A DNA stretch of 64,000 bases from CAVQBJ01 sp963710725 (GCA_963710725.1 CAVQBJ010000002.1:124001-188000), one strand, 5' to 3'; shown: positions 8,314-17,607, numbered from the stretch's first letter. A program made the numbers and translations. Notes: generated by a model from the sequence alone, not told the origin.

Positions 8314-9795
8314 ATGGCCGGCCTGCCTGACGCGCCCGCGGGCTCCGTGCCGGAGCGCCCGCCCGTTCGCGACCGCTCGCCGCTGCGCCGCCTATCGGCG
8401 CTGCGCGCGCGGCGCGAGACGCGCTGGGCGGCGGTCGCCGTGCTCGTCGCGATCGTGCTCGCCGGCGGAGCATTGCGGCTGCACGCGGCGAACCGCGACC
8501 GGCCGGCGCTGTCGGCCGACGAGGTCGCCTACACGCACATCGCCGACGCGCTGCGGCTCGAGCACCGCTACGGGGCCACGCACGAATCCGACCCCTTCCG
8601 CTGGGCACCGGCGACCCCACTGCTGTTCGCGGCCGCGGCCGTCGTCGGCCGCGCCCACGACGTCGGCGGGGCGCACGGGCTGGGTCCGGCGCGCGTGGCG
8701 CAGGTGCTCGTCAGCACGCTCACGATCGTCGCCGTGTGGGGCCTCGCCCTCGTGCTCGCCGGCTGGGGCGCCGGACTGCTCGCCGCCGCCGCCATCGCCT
8801 TCTACCCGCCGGCGATCCACGACGCCGCGTCGCTGCTGTCCGAGCCGCTCGGTGCGCTGCTGCTCGTGTGCGGGATCCTCGCCCTCGCGCTCGCCGTGCG
8901 CCGCGACGACCGCCTTCTGGGCGCCGACACCGACGCGCTCACCCGCCGCCGCACGCTCGCCGCCTACGGCGGCGCCGGCGCCGTGCTCGCGCTCAGCTGC
9001 CTCGCGCGCGCCGACATGCTCGCGGCCGCGCTCGTCCTGCCGTGCGTCGTGGTGCTCGGGCGGCGTCACCTCGGCCGGCGGGCCGCCCTGCTGCGTGGCG
9101 GCGTGATGCTGGCGACGACGGTCGTCGTGCTCGCGCCCTGGACGCTGTATGCGAGCGCGCGTACCGGTCACCTCGTACCGGTCACCGATGGCACGCAGGA
9201 CACGGTGTTCATCGCCACCTACCTCCCGGGCAACGGCGAGCTGCACGCCGTCTTCCTTCGCTTCAAGGCGGCCGCCTGCGAGCGCTTCCATTCGCCGTCG
9301 GCCTGTAATGACGATCCCCTCACCGTGCCGCCCGCGAGCGAGGTGTTCGCGGTCGTCGCGGCGCAGCGCCCCAGCCTCAGTCACAGCGCGGCGGTGAGCG
9401 CCGCCATCCACGAGAACCTGAGCAAGTACCTGCTCGGCGAGCCGCTGCAGTACGTGGGCATGCTCGCCCGCCACTTCTGGCGCCTGTGGGGCGGCTATTT
9501 CCTCGGCGCGCTCGGCTACCAGCTCAACACCGGCACGCTGTGGCTGCATCGCCTGCTTGCCCTGCTCAGCGCGGTCGGCCTGCTCGCGGGGCTGTGGCGC
9601 TCACGCAGCGTCACGCTCGCCGCCGCGACGGTCGCGCTCGTGCTCCTCACGCTGCTCAACACGTTCTACGTCGCGGAGGCCCGCGACAACGAGCGCATGA
9701 TCCCGCTGCTCATCGGCGCGGGCATCGCCGGGTGGTTCATGGCGCTCGCCTCCCGCGGGCGCGGCGCGCGTCACGACGTCGCGCCGCCCAACTAG
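8314..9795 (+). CDS. Membrane glycosyltransferase, GT39/ArnT-like
   Basis: Polytopic membrane protein of about 493 residues with a single N-terminal helix followed by an acidic external loop (ALSADEVAYTHIADAL). This is the arrangement of the lipid-linked-sugar transferases of the PMT/ArnT superfamily, in which the Asp-Glu of that loop is catalytic. About ten more hydrophobic helices follow, and the C-terminus ends soon after the last one. The ATG at 8314 is preferred over a GTG at 8287 because it sits closer to the expected N-terminus. The UDP-galactopyranose-mutase-like gene follows on the same strand after 104 bases, so both may serve cell-envelope glycan synthesis. The sugar donor and acceptor are unknown. 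Confidence 0.78.
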   Translation: MAGLPDAPAGSVPERPPVRDRSPLRRLSALRARRETRWAAVAVLVAIVLAGGALRLHAANRDRPALSADEVAYTHIADALRLEHRYGATHESDPFRWAPATPLLFAAAAVVGRAHDVGGAHGLGPARVAQVLVSTLTIVAVWGLALVLAGWGAGLLAAAAIAFYPPAIHDAASLLSEPLGALLLVCGILALALAVRRDDRLLGADTDALTRRRTLAAYGGAGAVLALSCLARADMLAAALVLPCVVVLGRRHLGRRAALLRGGVMLATTVVVLAPWTLYASARTGHLVPVTDGTQDTVFIATYLPGNGELHAVFLRFKAAACERFHSPSACNDDPLTVPPASEVFAVVAAQRPSLSHSAAVSAAIHENLSKYLLGEPLQYVGMLARHFWRLWGGYFLGALGYQLNTGTLWLHRLLALLSAVGLLAGLWRSRSVTLAAATVALVLLTLLNTFYVAEARDNERMIPLLIGAGIAGWFMALASRGRGARHDVAPPN

Positions 9796-9899
9796 TATGT
9801 GGGCCCGTCGCCGACCGCCGTCCCGCCGCCCGGACGGTGCGCGTCGGGAGGGCGGCGCCCCGCCTGCTCGCACACGCGCGGCGGTCCGTCCGAGTCCGC

Positions 9900-11486
9900 A
9901 TGGAGCCCCCATCCCACAACCCGACGCCGCGCCCGGCACCGGATCGACCCGTGCTGGTGCTCGGCGCCGGCCCCGCCGGTCTGACCGCCGCCTATGAACT
10001 GGGGAAGGCGGGCTGGCCGGTCGTCGTGGTCGAGGCCGACGACCAGGTGGGCGGGCTCGCCAAGACGGTGGTGCGCGACGGCTACCGGTTCGACCTCGGC
10101 GGGCACCGCTTCTTCACCAAGGCGCGCGAGGTCGAGGCCCTGTGGCACGAGGTCCTGCAGGAGGAGTTCCTCGAGCGTCCCCGGATGTCGCGCATCTACT
10201 GGAACGGACGCTTCCTCGACTACCCGCTGCGCGGGACCGACGTCATCCGCAAGCTCGGTCCCGTCGAGCTCGTGCGCTCGGGGGGCTCCTACCTGCGGGC
10301 CACCCTGCGCCGCAAGGGCGAGGAGGACACCTTCGAGCAGTGGGTCTCCAACCGCTTCGGGCGCCGGCTGTTCGAGCACTTCTTCAAGTCCTACACCGAG
10401 AAGGTGTGGGGCGTGCCGACGAGCGAGCTGCGCGCCGAGTGGGCGGCGCAGCGCATCCGCGGCCTGTCGTTCTTCTCGGCCGCGCGGGCCGCGTTCCTCG
10501 GGAACGAGGGCAACAAGGTCAAGAGCCTGATCGATCGCTTCCACTATCCCCGCTACGGGCCGGGCCAGCTGTGGGAGGCGATGTCCGAGGCGATCGAGGG
10601 CTGGGGCGGCGAGGTGCTGCTCGAGTGCGAGGTCACGGGTCTCGCGATCGAGCACGGGCGCGTGTCGTCGATCGAGGCCGGCGGGCGGACGTTCACGCCG
10701 TCGCACGTCATCTCCTCGCTGCCGCTGTCGGCCACGGTCAACATGAGCTCCCCGGCGGCGCCGAGCGAGGTGCGCGAGGCGGCGGCGGGCCTGCGCTACC
10801 GCGACTTCCTGACCGTCGCACTCGTCCTCGATGGCGAGGACCTGTTCCCCGACAACTGGATCTACATCCACGATCCCGACGTCCACGTCGGGCGGATCCA
10901 GAACTACCGCTCGTGGAGCCCATGGATGGTGCCCGATCCGAGCACCGCCTGCGTCGGTCTGGAGTACTTCTGCTTCGAGGGCGACGAGCTGTGGAGCACC
11001 GACGACGCCGAGCTGATCGCGCTGGCCGGCCGCGAGCTCGCCGCCCTCGGCCTCGCCGACGAGCAGCGCATCCGGCGCGGCTACGTCGTGCGGGTGCCGC
11101 GGGCCTACCCGATGTACGACAGCCACTACGCCGACCGCGTCGCCACGATCCGCGGATGGCTTGCCGGCATCGAGAACCTCCAGCAGGTGGGACGCAACGG
11201 CCTGCACCGCTACAACAACTCGGATCACTCCTCCCTGACCGCGATCCGTGCCGTCGACCGCCTCCTCACCGGCGCCGACCACGACATCTGGGCCGTGAAC
11301 GTCGAGAGCGTCTACCACGAGGAGGATGCCGTCGACGAGCAGCCCTACCGCGCCGCCGAGCTCGCCGTCCCGCCGAGCCCGCCGCGGCCGCCCGCGCCGA
11401 CGGCGGCGCCCGAGGTCTCGCCCCCGGCGCCCGGGCCGGCTGAGCTGGACGCCGAGCAGGCTTCGCTCCTTCTTCACCGTCCTTGA
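9900..11486 (+). CDS. FAD-dependent oxidoreductase, UDP-galactopyranose mutase-like
   Basis: Cytoplasmic flavoprotein of about 528 residues. It has the dinucleotide-binding loop VLGAGPAGLTAAYELGKAG (residues ~20-38), the second FAD motif EADDQVGGLAKT, and GGHRFF. A mutase-like central region follows (YWNGRFLDYPL, SYTEKVWGVP, GLHRYNNSDHSSLTAI). The last ~40 residues are a Pro/Ala-rich tail. Such proteins are annotated as amine-oxidase-like or UGM-like and often sit with glycan genes; here a GT39-type transferase is directly upstream. The ATG at 9900 fits the FAD motif position. The mutase reaction itself is an inference and other redox roles are possible. Confidence 0.8.
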   Translation: MEPPSHNPTPRPAPDRPVLVLGAGPAGLTAAYELGKAGWPVVVVEADDQVGGLAKTVVRDGYRFDLGGHRFFTKAREVEALWHEVLQEEFLERPRMSRIYWNGRFLDYPLRGTDVIRKLGPVELVRSGGSYLRATLRRKGEEDTFEQWVSNRFGRRLFEHFFKSYTEKVWGVPTSELRAEWAAQRIRGLSFFSAARAAFLGNEGNKVKSLIDRFHYPRYGPGQLWEAMSEAIEGWGGEVLLECEVTGLAIEHGRVSSIEAGGRTFTPSHVISSLPLSATVNMSSPAAPSEVREAAAGLRYRDFLTVALVLDGEDLFPDNWIYIHDPDVHVGRIQNYRSWSPWMVPDPSTACVGLEYFCFEGDELWSTDDAELIALAGRELAALGLADEQRIRRGYVVRVPRAYPMYDSHYADRVATIRGWLAGIENLQQVGRNGLHRYNNSDHSSLTAIRAVDRLLTGADHDIWAVNVESVYHEEDAVDEQPYRAAELAVPPSPPRPPAPTAAPEVSPPAPGPAELDAEQASLLLHRP

Positions 11487-11509
11487 CGGCAATTTCACCC
11501 GGACACGCT

Positions 11510-11515
11510 TATATA
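11510..11515 (+). promoter_or_regulatory. TATATA -10 element, probable leaderless promoter of the FHA gene
   Basis: TATATA is an AT-rich hexamer unusual for this region, ending six bases before the GTG start of the FHA gene. A transcript starting at the usual distance would begin on or next to the start codon, giving a leaderless mRNA, common in actinobacteria. A TTGACG at 11483-11488 is 21 bases upstream, long for a normal spacer, so a standard -35 is doubtful. Confidence 0.45.
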
Positions 11516-11520
11516 GGAGC

Positions 11521-11928
11521 GTGTCCCCGATCGCCCACCCCATCCTCACGGAGCCCCACGACGCCCCCACCGGGCGCCTGAACGGCGTGCCGGCGCCGCT
11601 GGCGCTGGCGCCCCGGTCGCCGGTCGGGACGGTTCCGGAGGGTCCTCACCTGCTCCTGCGGACCGGGGACGAGACCGAGCTCGTCGCGCTGCGCGGCGAG
11701 GTGACGCACATCGGGCGCGGTCTGGCCGCCGACGTGCGTCTCGACGACCACCTGGTGTCGCGCCGCCACGCGATCATCGTCGCGGACTCCGGTGGCGTGC
11801 GGCGGCTGATCGACGATCGCAGCGCCAACGGGGTCGTGCTCAACGGACGCGTGGTCGCCGAGGCCGAACTGCGCGACGGCGACGTGATCGTCCTCGGGCG
11901 CAGCGTCCTGCGCTATTTCGAGCGCTGA
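11521..11928 (+). CDS. Small FHA-domain protein
   Basis: A 135-residue cytoplasmic protein that is essentially one forkhead-associated domain for binding phosphothreonine peptides. Core motifs are THIGRGLAADVRLDD, HLVSRRHAIIV and DDRSANGVVLNG, which carry the conserved Gly-Arg, Ser-x-x-His and Asn-Gly residues. The GTG at 11521 is in frame and directly behind a TATATA element, pointing to leaderless translation; no good ribosome site exists. Its short N-terminal tail is Pro-rich without a transmembrane helix. The gene is convergent with cheY eight bases away, so a link with motility is possible but unproven. Confidence 0.82.
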   Translation: MSPIAHPILTEPHDAPTGRLNGVPAPLALAPRSPVGTVPEGPHLLLRTGDETELVALRGEVTHIGRGLAADVRLDDHLVSRRHAIIVADSGGVRRLIDDRSANGVVLNGRVVAEAELRDGDVIVLGRSVLRYFER

Positions 11929-11936
11929 GCCGCGCT

Positions 11937-12296
11937 TCAGCTCATCGCCTTGTCGATCGCGCTCAGCACGCGCTCGGTGGCGAAAGGTTTGACGATGAAG
12001 TCCTTGGCGCCCGTCTTGACGGCCTCGAGGACCTTCGTCTCCTGGCCGATCGCCGAGCACATGACCACCCGTGCAGACGGGTCGAGCGCGATGATCTCGC
12101 GCAGCGCGGCGATGCCGTCCATCTCGGGCATCGTGATGTCGAGCGTCATGACATCCGGCCGCAGCTCCTTGAAGCGGTCGATCGCCTCGTGACCGTTGGC
12201 GGCCTCGCCGATGACCTCATGGCCGCCGCTCGTCAGCGCATCGGCCACCACCTTGCGCATGAACATCGCGTCGTCGACTACGAGCACTCTGGCCAT
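11937..12296 (-). CDS. cheY: Chemotaxis response regulator CheY
   Basis: Single-domain receiver of 119 residues that carries the phosphoryl signal from CheA to the flagellar switch. Seen: acidic pair VVDDAMFMRKV (D8, D9), phospho-acceptor D53 in TLDITMPEMDG, the Ser of VVMCSAIGQ and the invariant Lys K103 in FIVKPF. The ATG at 12296 has a strong GAGAGGAGT nine bases upstream. It is the last gene of the motility operon, 31 bases after fliY, and convergent with the FHA gene. The FliM and CheC encoded upstream are its expected target and phosphatase. Confidence 0.96.
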   Translation of the reverse strand: MARVLVVDDAMFMRKVVADALTSGGHEVIGEAANGHEAIDRFKELRPDVMTLDITMPEMDGIAALREIIALDPSARVVMCSAIGQETKVLEAVKTGAKDFIVKPFATERVLSAIDKAMS

Positions 12297-12327
12297 ACGC
12301 GACTCCTCTCGGTTGTGGGGATGGATG

Positions 12328-13143
12328 TCATTGTCCAAGCAGTTCGTCGATGCGGACCGCCCACTGGGCGCCGTCGAGCAGCAGGCGACCCCGGGCGAAC
12401 GGCAGTCCGTTGATGTGCAGGTCGACCGGGTCGTTCGCGAGCCGGTCGAGTCCGACGACGGTGCCGTCGTAGAGGCAGAGGATCTCATCGGCGCTCAGGT
12501 GGGTCCGCCCGAGCTCGACGTCCAGCCGCAGCGTCGTATCGAGCAGCCAACCCGACGCGATCGACGACGCGTCGTTCGCGGTCGGCTCGGTGTGCAGACC
12601 CTCGAGCGCCGCCTCCATGCGCAGCACGAAGGCCTGCGGCACGAGCTGCACGAAGCGGCCTTCCTCTCCGGCGAGCGTGAACGACGCGCTCGTCACGTAC
12701 GCGGCCTGCTCGCTCTCCAGCGGGCCGCCGGCCTCGGTCATCTGGTGGGTCTCCGGCGGCGCGAGCTCGACCTCGCGGCCGATGACGGCCGCGGTCGCCG
12801 CGGCGGCGGCGGCGAGCATCTGGTTGGCCGCCTCGCTCACGGCGGACAGGGCGAGGGCGCTCAGCGCCCCGCCGGTCTGGCTCTCCTCGCCGGCGCCCAT
12901 CGCGGCGGCCACGCGGCGGGCGCCGGCCGCAGTGAGCGCGAGCACGTTCCCGCCGCGGACGCCGCCGACGTAGGACACGCTCGACACGACAGCCGGAAGC
13001 GGAAGCGCCTCCAGCGGGTCGACCTCGCGAGCGATGATGTGCGCGGTGCCGATCTCCGCCTCGACGCCGAAGCCGCGGAGCGCGTCACCGACGGCGTTGG
13101 CCGTGGCCTGCGCGAGGTTGATGATCGCCTGCTCGGCGCTCAT
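12328..13143 (-). CDS. fliY: Flagellar motor switch protein FliY/FliN with CheC-like domain
   Basis: A 271-residue C-ring protein. The N-terminal ~190 residues resemble CheC/FliY phosphatases, with one helix of the E-x2-N type (LSAVSEAANQML); the equivalent helix nearer the N-terminus lacks the Glu. The C-terminal ~75 residues are a SpoA/FliN domain (LRLDVELGRTHLSADEILCL through PFARGRLLLDGAQWAVRI). This fusion is FliY-like rather than a simple FliN. The ATG at 13143 overlaps the fliM stop as ATGA. It works at the base of the flagellum with FliM to set rotation and may dephosphorylate CheY-P. Confidence 0.88.
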   Translation of the reverse strand: MSAEQAIINLAQATANAVGDALRGFGVEAEIGTAHIIAREVDPLEALPLPAVVSSVSYVGGVRGGNVLALTAAGARRVAAAMGAGEESQTGGALSALALSAVSEAANQMLAAAAAATAAVIGREVELAPPETHQMTEAGGPLESEQAAYVTSASFTLAGEEGRFVQLVPQAFVLRMEAALEGLHTEPTANDASSIASGWLLDTTLRLDVELGRTHLSADEILCLYDGTVVGLDRLANDPVDLHINGLPFARGRLLLDGAQWAVRIDELLGQ

Positions 13144-14105
13144 TGCAGCCGGCCTCCCTCGATCTGTACGGCCCGTCGCGAGCCCTTGCTGCCGGGCCGC
13201 CCCCGGTGCAGCGGGACATCGTCGGCGTACAGCGTCACCGGGCCGGCCGGACCGAGCCGCAGGACATCCCCGACGCTCATCGCGAGCAGCTCGGCAGCCG
13301 TCACGTCGATCGACGCGACCTCGGCTCGGACCTCGATGTCGACGATCCCGAGCGCGTCGCGCATGTGAAGGCGCTCGGTGGGATCGCTCCCCGCCTCGGC
13401 GGCGTCGGGCTCGGTGAACTTGCCGCTTGCCTCGCTGATCGCCGCGTGGGGCAGCATGACGCGCAGCACGAACGAACGCTGCTCGACCGACACCTCGACG
13501 GAGGCGACGAGTGCGGGCTCCGCGGGCGAGGCGATCTGCATGCCCGGGGCCTCCAGCTCGAGCTCGGCGAACATGAGGTCGACGCCGACCGCGTCCTTCC
13601 AGACGAACGACAGCTGGTCCACGAGCAGCGCGAACACCCGCCGGGCGAGCGTGAGATCGATCTCGCTGAGGCGGCGATCGGTCACCGGTGTGTGGTTGAC
13701 CGCGCTGCCCCCGCACAGGCGCTCGATGAGCGTCAGCACGAACAGGCGCTCGAGCGTCATGACGAGCCGCGTGCCGAGCGGGTCGAGCTCGATGATCGCC
13801 CAGATCGCATCCTGGCCGGCCTCGGCGACCGCGCTCGCCCAGGCGACCTGGGTGACGCCGATCACCTCCATGTCGACGCTCGCGTGCGTCTCGCCGCTCA
13901 GTGCGGTCGTCGCCGTCCGGCAGAACGCCTCGTGGGCGCGACGCAGCTGGCGCTCCTGATCCTTGGTGAAGGTGCTGGGACGCGAGAAGTCGATCGGCGT
14001 CACCCGCCGCCCGCGCGGCCGTCGGGTCGCCGCCGACGTCAGGCGGCCGTCGCGCTCCGCTTCAAAGAGTGCGCCGATCTGTGAGTCGGTGAGTTGCTCG
14101 CTCAT
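13140..14105 (-). CDS. fliM: Flagellar motor switch protein FliM
   Basis: C-ring protein of 321 residues. The extreme N-terminus carries the CheY-P-binding peptide LTDSQIGALF (consensus LSQxEIDALL). The middle ~190 residues are the FliM/CheC-like domain (DFSRPSTFTKDQERQLRRAH onward). The C-terminus is a SpoA domain (VRAEVASIDVTAAELLAMSVGDVLRL). It receives the signal from CheY and reverses or stops the motor. It starts four bases after the cheC stop and overlaps fliY by ATGA, consistent with coupled production in fixed stoichiometry. Confidence 0.95.
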   Translation of the reverse strand: MSEQLTDSQIGALFEAERDGRLTSAATRRPRGRRVTPIDFSRPSTFTKDQERQLRRAHEAFCRTATTALSGETHASVDMEVIGVTQVAWASAVAEAGQDAIWAIIELDPLGTRLVMTLERLFVLTLIERLCGGSAVNHTPVTDRRLSEIDLTLARRVFALLVDQLSFVWKDAVGVDLMFAELELEAPGMQIASPAEPALVASVEVSVEQRSFVLRVMLPHAAISEASGKFTEPDAAEAGSDPTERLHMRDALGIVDIEVRAEVASIDVTAAELLAMSVGDVLRLGPAGPVTLYADDVPLHRGRPGSKGSRRAVQIEGGRLQ

Positions 14106-14109
14106 GCGG

Positions 14110-14700
14110 TCACGGGCTCACGCCGAGGCGGTCGAAGATGCTGGTCAGCCCGCCGGCCGAGGGGATGAACAGGAACGAGGGCGAGCACTCGTGGCGGTCG
14201 ACCGTGAGCGTGGACTCGATCAGCAGGGCGATCTCGTCCTCGCCGGTGGCGAGCAGCGACGAGGAGAGCAGGCTGTCGAGCATGTCCCGCACGAGCTCCG
14301 GCGGGCGCGGCTCGAGCTCGGCGCCGATCATCGTCCCGAGCGCGCGGACGTAGGACGCCCCGAGGATATTCCCGACTTCGGCGACCGCGGAATCGGCGAT
14401 CTCGTCGCCGACCTCGACGCCGAGCAGGTCGCAGACGGTGCCCACCGTGCCCGTGCCCATGAGGATCATCACCCGCGCCTCCAGGTCGCCGACGATCGGC
14501 AGCAGGACGGCGGTCAGCGCGCCCTCTGGGCTTCGCGTCGACGCTACGACCTGGTCGATCGGTATCAGGCGCGCCTGGGCGATGTCGATGTCGACCGGCA
14601 CGCCGATCATCCTCGACAGCGCGGTGGCCGCGGTGCCCGATCCCACGTTTCCGAGTTCACGCATCGCGTCGAGTTGCAGGTCGGAGAAGGGGTAGGTCAC
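14110..14700 (-). CDS. cheC: CheY-P phosphatase CheC
   Basis: A 196-residue protein with both phosphatase helices of the CheC family intact: MRELGNVGSGTAATALS near residue 13 and AEVGNILGASYVRAL near residue 100, each with the E-x2-N pair that attacks phospho-CheY. The GTG start at 14700 has AAGGA seven bases upstream; a longer in-frame ATG start would put Pro-rich residues before the domain. It lies 19 bases after cheA. CheD, the usual partner, is not in the window. Confidence 0.92.
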   Translation of the reverse strand: MTYPFSDLQLDAMRELGNVGSGTAATALSRMIGVPVDIDIAQARLIPIDQVVASTRSPEGALTAVLLPIVGDLEARVMILMGTGTVGTVCDLLGVEVGDEIADSAVAEVGNILGASYVRALGTMIGAELEPRPPELVRDMLDSLLSSSLLATGEDEIALLIESTLTVDRHECSPSFLFIPSAGGLTSIFDRLGVSP

Positions 14701-14719
14701 GGGGATCCTTTCGGTGGCC

Positions 14720-16813
14720 TCAAGCGGTGACCAGGGTGGGGGACAGGGCGCGAGCACCCGCGCTGGCGAGCGCGTCGCAGTCGACGATCAGGGCGATGCC
14801 GCCGTCGGAGAGCACCGCACCGCCCGAGACCGCCGCGCTCCCCGCCAGCTCGGGGGGGAGCGGGCGCGTGACGAGCTCGACCTGGCCGATGAGCCGCTCG
14901 ACCGCGATCGCGACCCGCTGGTCTCCGGCCCGGACGATGACGGCGTGGGTGCTCGGCTCGGCGCTCACGCCGCGATCGAGCACCGCCTCGCCGTCCAGCA
15001 ACGGCAGCACCCCGTCGGACACGAGCAGCAGTCGGCGTCCCGCCGCCGAGCGAACCGGATGGTCCTCGAGACGCAGCGTTCGCTCGACCCGGTCGATCGG
15101 CACGGCGAAGGGGTGCCCGGCGACCTGCACGAGCAGGGCGGACACGATCGCGAGGGTGAGCGGCAGGCGCAGCTGCGTCGTCGTCCCCTCGCCCGGCACC
15201 GAGCTGAGCATCACCTCGCCGCCGAGCGACCTCACGGCCTCGCGCACCGCGTCCATCCCGACTCCGCGCCCGGAGATGTCGTTCATCACATCGAGGGTCG
15301 AGAAGCCCGGACTGAACAGGAGCTCGATCGCCGCCGCCATATCGACCTGCTCGCCGGCGGCCACGAGGCCGCGCTGCGCAGCTCGTCGCCCCACGGCGGC
15401 CGGATCGACGCCGCGCCCGTCGTCGCGTACGGTGATGATGACGCTTCCACCGGCGTGGCGCGCACCGATCTCGAGGACCCCGGTCGCGGGCTTGCCGGCG
15501 GCGACGCGCTCCTCTGCGGACTCCAGACCGTGGTCGATCGCGTTACGCACCAGATGCACGAGCGGGTCCCCGAGCGCGTCGACGACCGTGCGGTCGAGCT
15601 CGGTGTCGGACCCGGTGAGGCGCAGCTCGACGGCCTTGCCAAGTCGAGCGGAGAGGTCACGCACGAGTCGGGGGAGACGCAGGAACACGGCCTCCACCTC
15701 GATCATCCGCACCTGCATGACCATCGCCCGCAGCGCCTGCGAGCTGCGGTTGAGCTCCTGCATCGCCTGGGCGATGCCCGGGACCTCCGAGCGGGCGACG
15801 AGCGCCTCGAGCTGCGTGCGGTGCACGACGAGCTCGCCCATCACGCCCATCAACTGGTCGAGGCGGTCGGCCTCGACGCGCACCGTGCTCATGACCCGCG
15901 ACCCCGCCGGGCGCTGGGCGGCGGCGGGCACGTCGGCCGAGGGTCGCGGAGCGCTCGCGGGCGGGGCGGCGGGCTCGGGGGTGTCGTCGCCCTCGGGCGT
16001 GCCGGCGTCGTTCGCGGGGCCGTCGTTCGTGGGGTCGCTCGGCGGGGACGGATCCGGCGACGCCGCGGCCGAGGGGTCCGCCGCGGTGACGTCCGCCGTG
16101 GGGGCGGCGACCGCGTCGGCGTCGCTGCCGCGGGGGATGATGCTCACCGAGGCGACGCCGTCGACACCGTGGGCGGCGCGCAGCAGCGCGTCGTCCTCGT
16201 GAATCGTGTCGAGCACCACCTGGACGACGAGCCCGGTGAACTCGTCGACGGCGCGTTCGGTCGGGCGCGACGCGACGATGCGGCCATGTTCGGCGAAGGC
16301 GGCGAGCAGCATGTACGCCCGTACCGAGGGCATCGCGACGTCGTCGGCGAGGGTGACGGTGAGCGCGACGCCCTCAGGATGCCCGCCGTCGGGTATCACG
16401 AGCGCCGGGTCGGGCGGCGGCTGATCGTCGCGCCGCGTGCGCACGAGCGAGCGCAGCCGTTCGACGAGCGCGGTCGGATCGATGTGGTCCTCGCCGCAGT
16501 CGTCGATCGAGTCGACGGCGGCCGAGAGCGCGTCGAGGCACTCCAGCAGCGCGTCGACGGCGTTACGCGAGATGCCGTCGCGACGCTGACGCAGCAGCTC
16601 GAAGACGTCCTCCATGTTGTGCGTCAGCTCGGACATGCGCGTGAAGCCCATCGTCGCGCTCATGCCCTTCAGCGAGTGGGCGATGCGGAAGACCTCGTCG
16701 ACGCGCTCGCGGTCGCCGGGCGTCTGCTCGAGCGTGACCACGGCGAGGTTGAGCTCCTGCAGGTGCTCGCGGCACTCGGCGATGAACATCGGGAGGTACT
16801 CGTCGGTGTCCAT
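14720..16813 (-). CDS. cheA: Chemotaxis histidine kinase CheA
   Basis: A 697-residue cytoplasmic kinase with the full CheA order. HPt domain with phospho-His H46 in RIAHSLKGMSATMGF; P2-like domain (about 140-235); a 70-residue Ala/Pro/Asp-rich linker; dimerisation helices (VRVEADRLDQLMGVMGELVV). The ATPase has N box LVRNAIDHGLE, G1 DDGRGVD and G2 ISGRGVGMDAV. A C-terminal CheW-like P5 follows. It autophosphorylates under receptor control and passes phosphate to CheY and CheB. The ATG at 16813 shares one base with the cheR stop (TGATG). Confidence 0.96.
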   Translation of the reverse strand: MDTDEYLPMFIAECREHLQELNLAVVTLEQTPGDRERVDEVFRIAHSLKGMSATMGFTRMSELTHNMEDVFELLRQRRDGISRNAVDALLECLDALSAAVDSIDDCGEDHIDPTALVERLRSLVRTRRDDQPPPDPALVIPDGGHPEGVALTVTLADDVAMPSVRAYMLLAAFAEHGRIVASRPTERAVDEFTGLVVQVVLDTIHEDDALLRAAHGVDGVASVSIIPRGSDADAVAAPTADVTAADPSAAASPDPSPPSDPTNDGPANDAGTPEGDDTPEPAAPPASAPRPSADVPAAAQRPAGSRVMSTVRVEADRLDQLMGVMGELVVHRTQLEALVARSEVPGIAQAMQELNRSSQALRAMVMQVRMIEVEAVFLRLPRLVRDLSARLGKAVELRLTGSDTELDRTVVDALGDPLVHLVRNAIDHGLESAEERVAAGKPATGVLEIGARHAGGSVIITVRDDGRGVDPAAVGRRAAQRGLVAAGEQVDMAAAIELLFSPGFSTLDVMNDISGRGVGMDAVREAVRSLGGEVMLSSVPGEGTTTQLRLPLTLAIVSALLVQVAGHPFAVPIDRVERTLRLEDHPVRSAAGRRLLLVSDGVLPLLDGEAVLDRGVSAEPSTHAVIVRAGDQRVAIAVERLIGQVELVTRPLPPELAGSAAVSGGAVLSDGGIALIVDCDALASAGARALSPTLVTA

Positions 16814-17607
16814 CAGCGCTTGCGGTAGTTGAAGGGGAACTCGGACGTGAGCCCGAGGCTCGCCGCGTTGGCGACGCGCTCGGTGGCGCCGACGACGAGG
16901 TATCCGCCGGGGCGCAGCGAGTCGACGAGGCGGGCGTGCAGCGCGTCGCGCACGGCCTCGGTGAAGTAGATCGCGGTATTGCGGCACAGGATGAGGTCGT
17001 AGGCGTGGCGACGGGGCGCGAAGCGCAGCAGGTCCGCGGCCTCGAACGACGTCACGGCGCGCAGCTCGTCTCCCGCTCGCCAGCCCGAGGCGGTGCGTTC
17101 GAACCAGCGCGCCAGCGCGTCCGGCGGTGCGTCGCGGGCATCCTCGTCGCTGAACTCACCGGTGCGGGCGAGTGCCACCATGCGCTGGTCGATGTCGGTG
17201 CCGCGGATCGCCAGGGCGGCGGCCGGGGCGCTCGTGCGGCACACGGCCGCGAGCGTGTAAGCCTCGGCCCCGAAGGAGCTGCCGGCGCTCCAGGCGCGGA
17301 TCCGCCCGGGCTCGGCGAGCTGCGGCAGGATCTCCGCCGCGAGCTGCTCCCACTGCTTCGGATTGCGCCACAGCTGGGAGACGTTGATCGTCACGCGGTC
17401 GACGAGGTGGTCGAGCTCGGCGGCGTCGGTGGCCAGCAGGCGCAGGTAGTCGGCGAGGCGCGGCGTGCCTCGGCGCTCGGCGAAGCTGCGGATCCGGCGC
17501 TCCATCTGATTGCGCTTGTACTGCGAGAGGTCGATCTCGCACAGGCGGCGGACGCCGACACAGAACGTGACGTACTCGTCGATCGCGGTGGCCGGGAGCG
17601 CGCTCAC
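16813..17607 (-). CDS. cheR: Chemoreceptor glutamate methyltransferase CheR
   Basis: A 264-residue SAM-dependent enzyme that methylates receptor glutamates during adaptation. The N-terminal helical CheR domain (LSQYKRNQMERRIRSFAERR) is followed by the Rossmann methyltransferase with SAM loop WSAGSSFGAEAYTLA, the strand LAIRGTDID and the signature LILCRNTAIYF (usual form CRNVLIYF). The GTG start at 17607 makes a GTGA overlap with cheB. Chemoreceptor genes that it would act on are not in this window. Confidence 0.94.
   Translation of the reverse strand: MSALPATAIDEYVTFCVGVRRLCEIDLSQYKRNQMERRIRSFAERRGTPRLADYLRLLATDAAELDHLVDRVTINVSQLWRNPKQWEQLAAEILPQLAEPGRIRAWSAGSSFGAEAYTLAAVCRTSAPAAALAIRGTDIDQRMVALARTGEFSDEDARDAPPDALARWFERTASGWRAGDELRAVTSFEAADLLRFAPRRHAYDLILCRNTAIYFTEAVRDALHARLVDSLRPGGYLVVGATERVANAASLGLTSEFPFNYRKR

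Noticed and set aside
14714..16828. Long open frame antisense to cheA
   Set aside because: It mirrors a well-supported CheA frame. Such frames are expected opposite high-GC genes, and its product is a His/Arg/Asp-rich low-complexity sequence with no domain.
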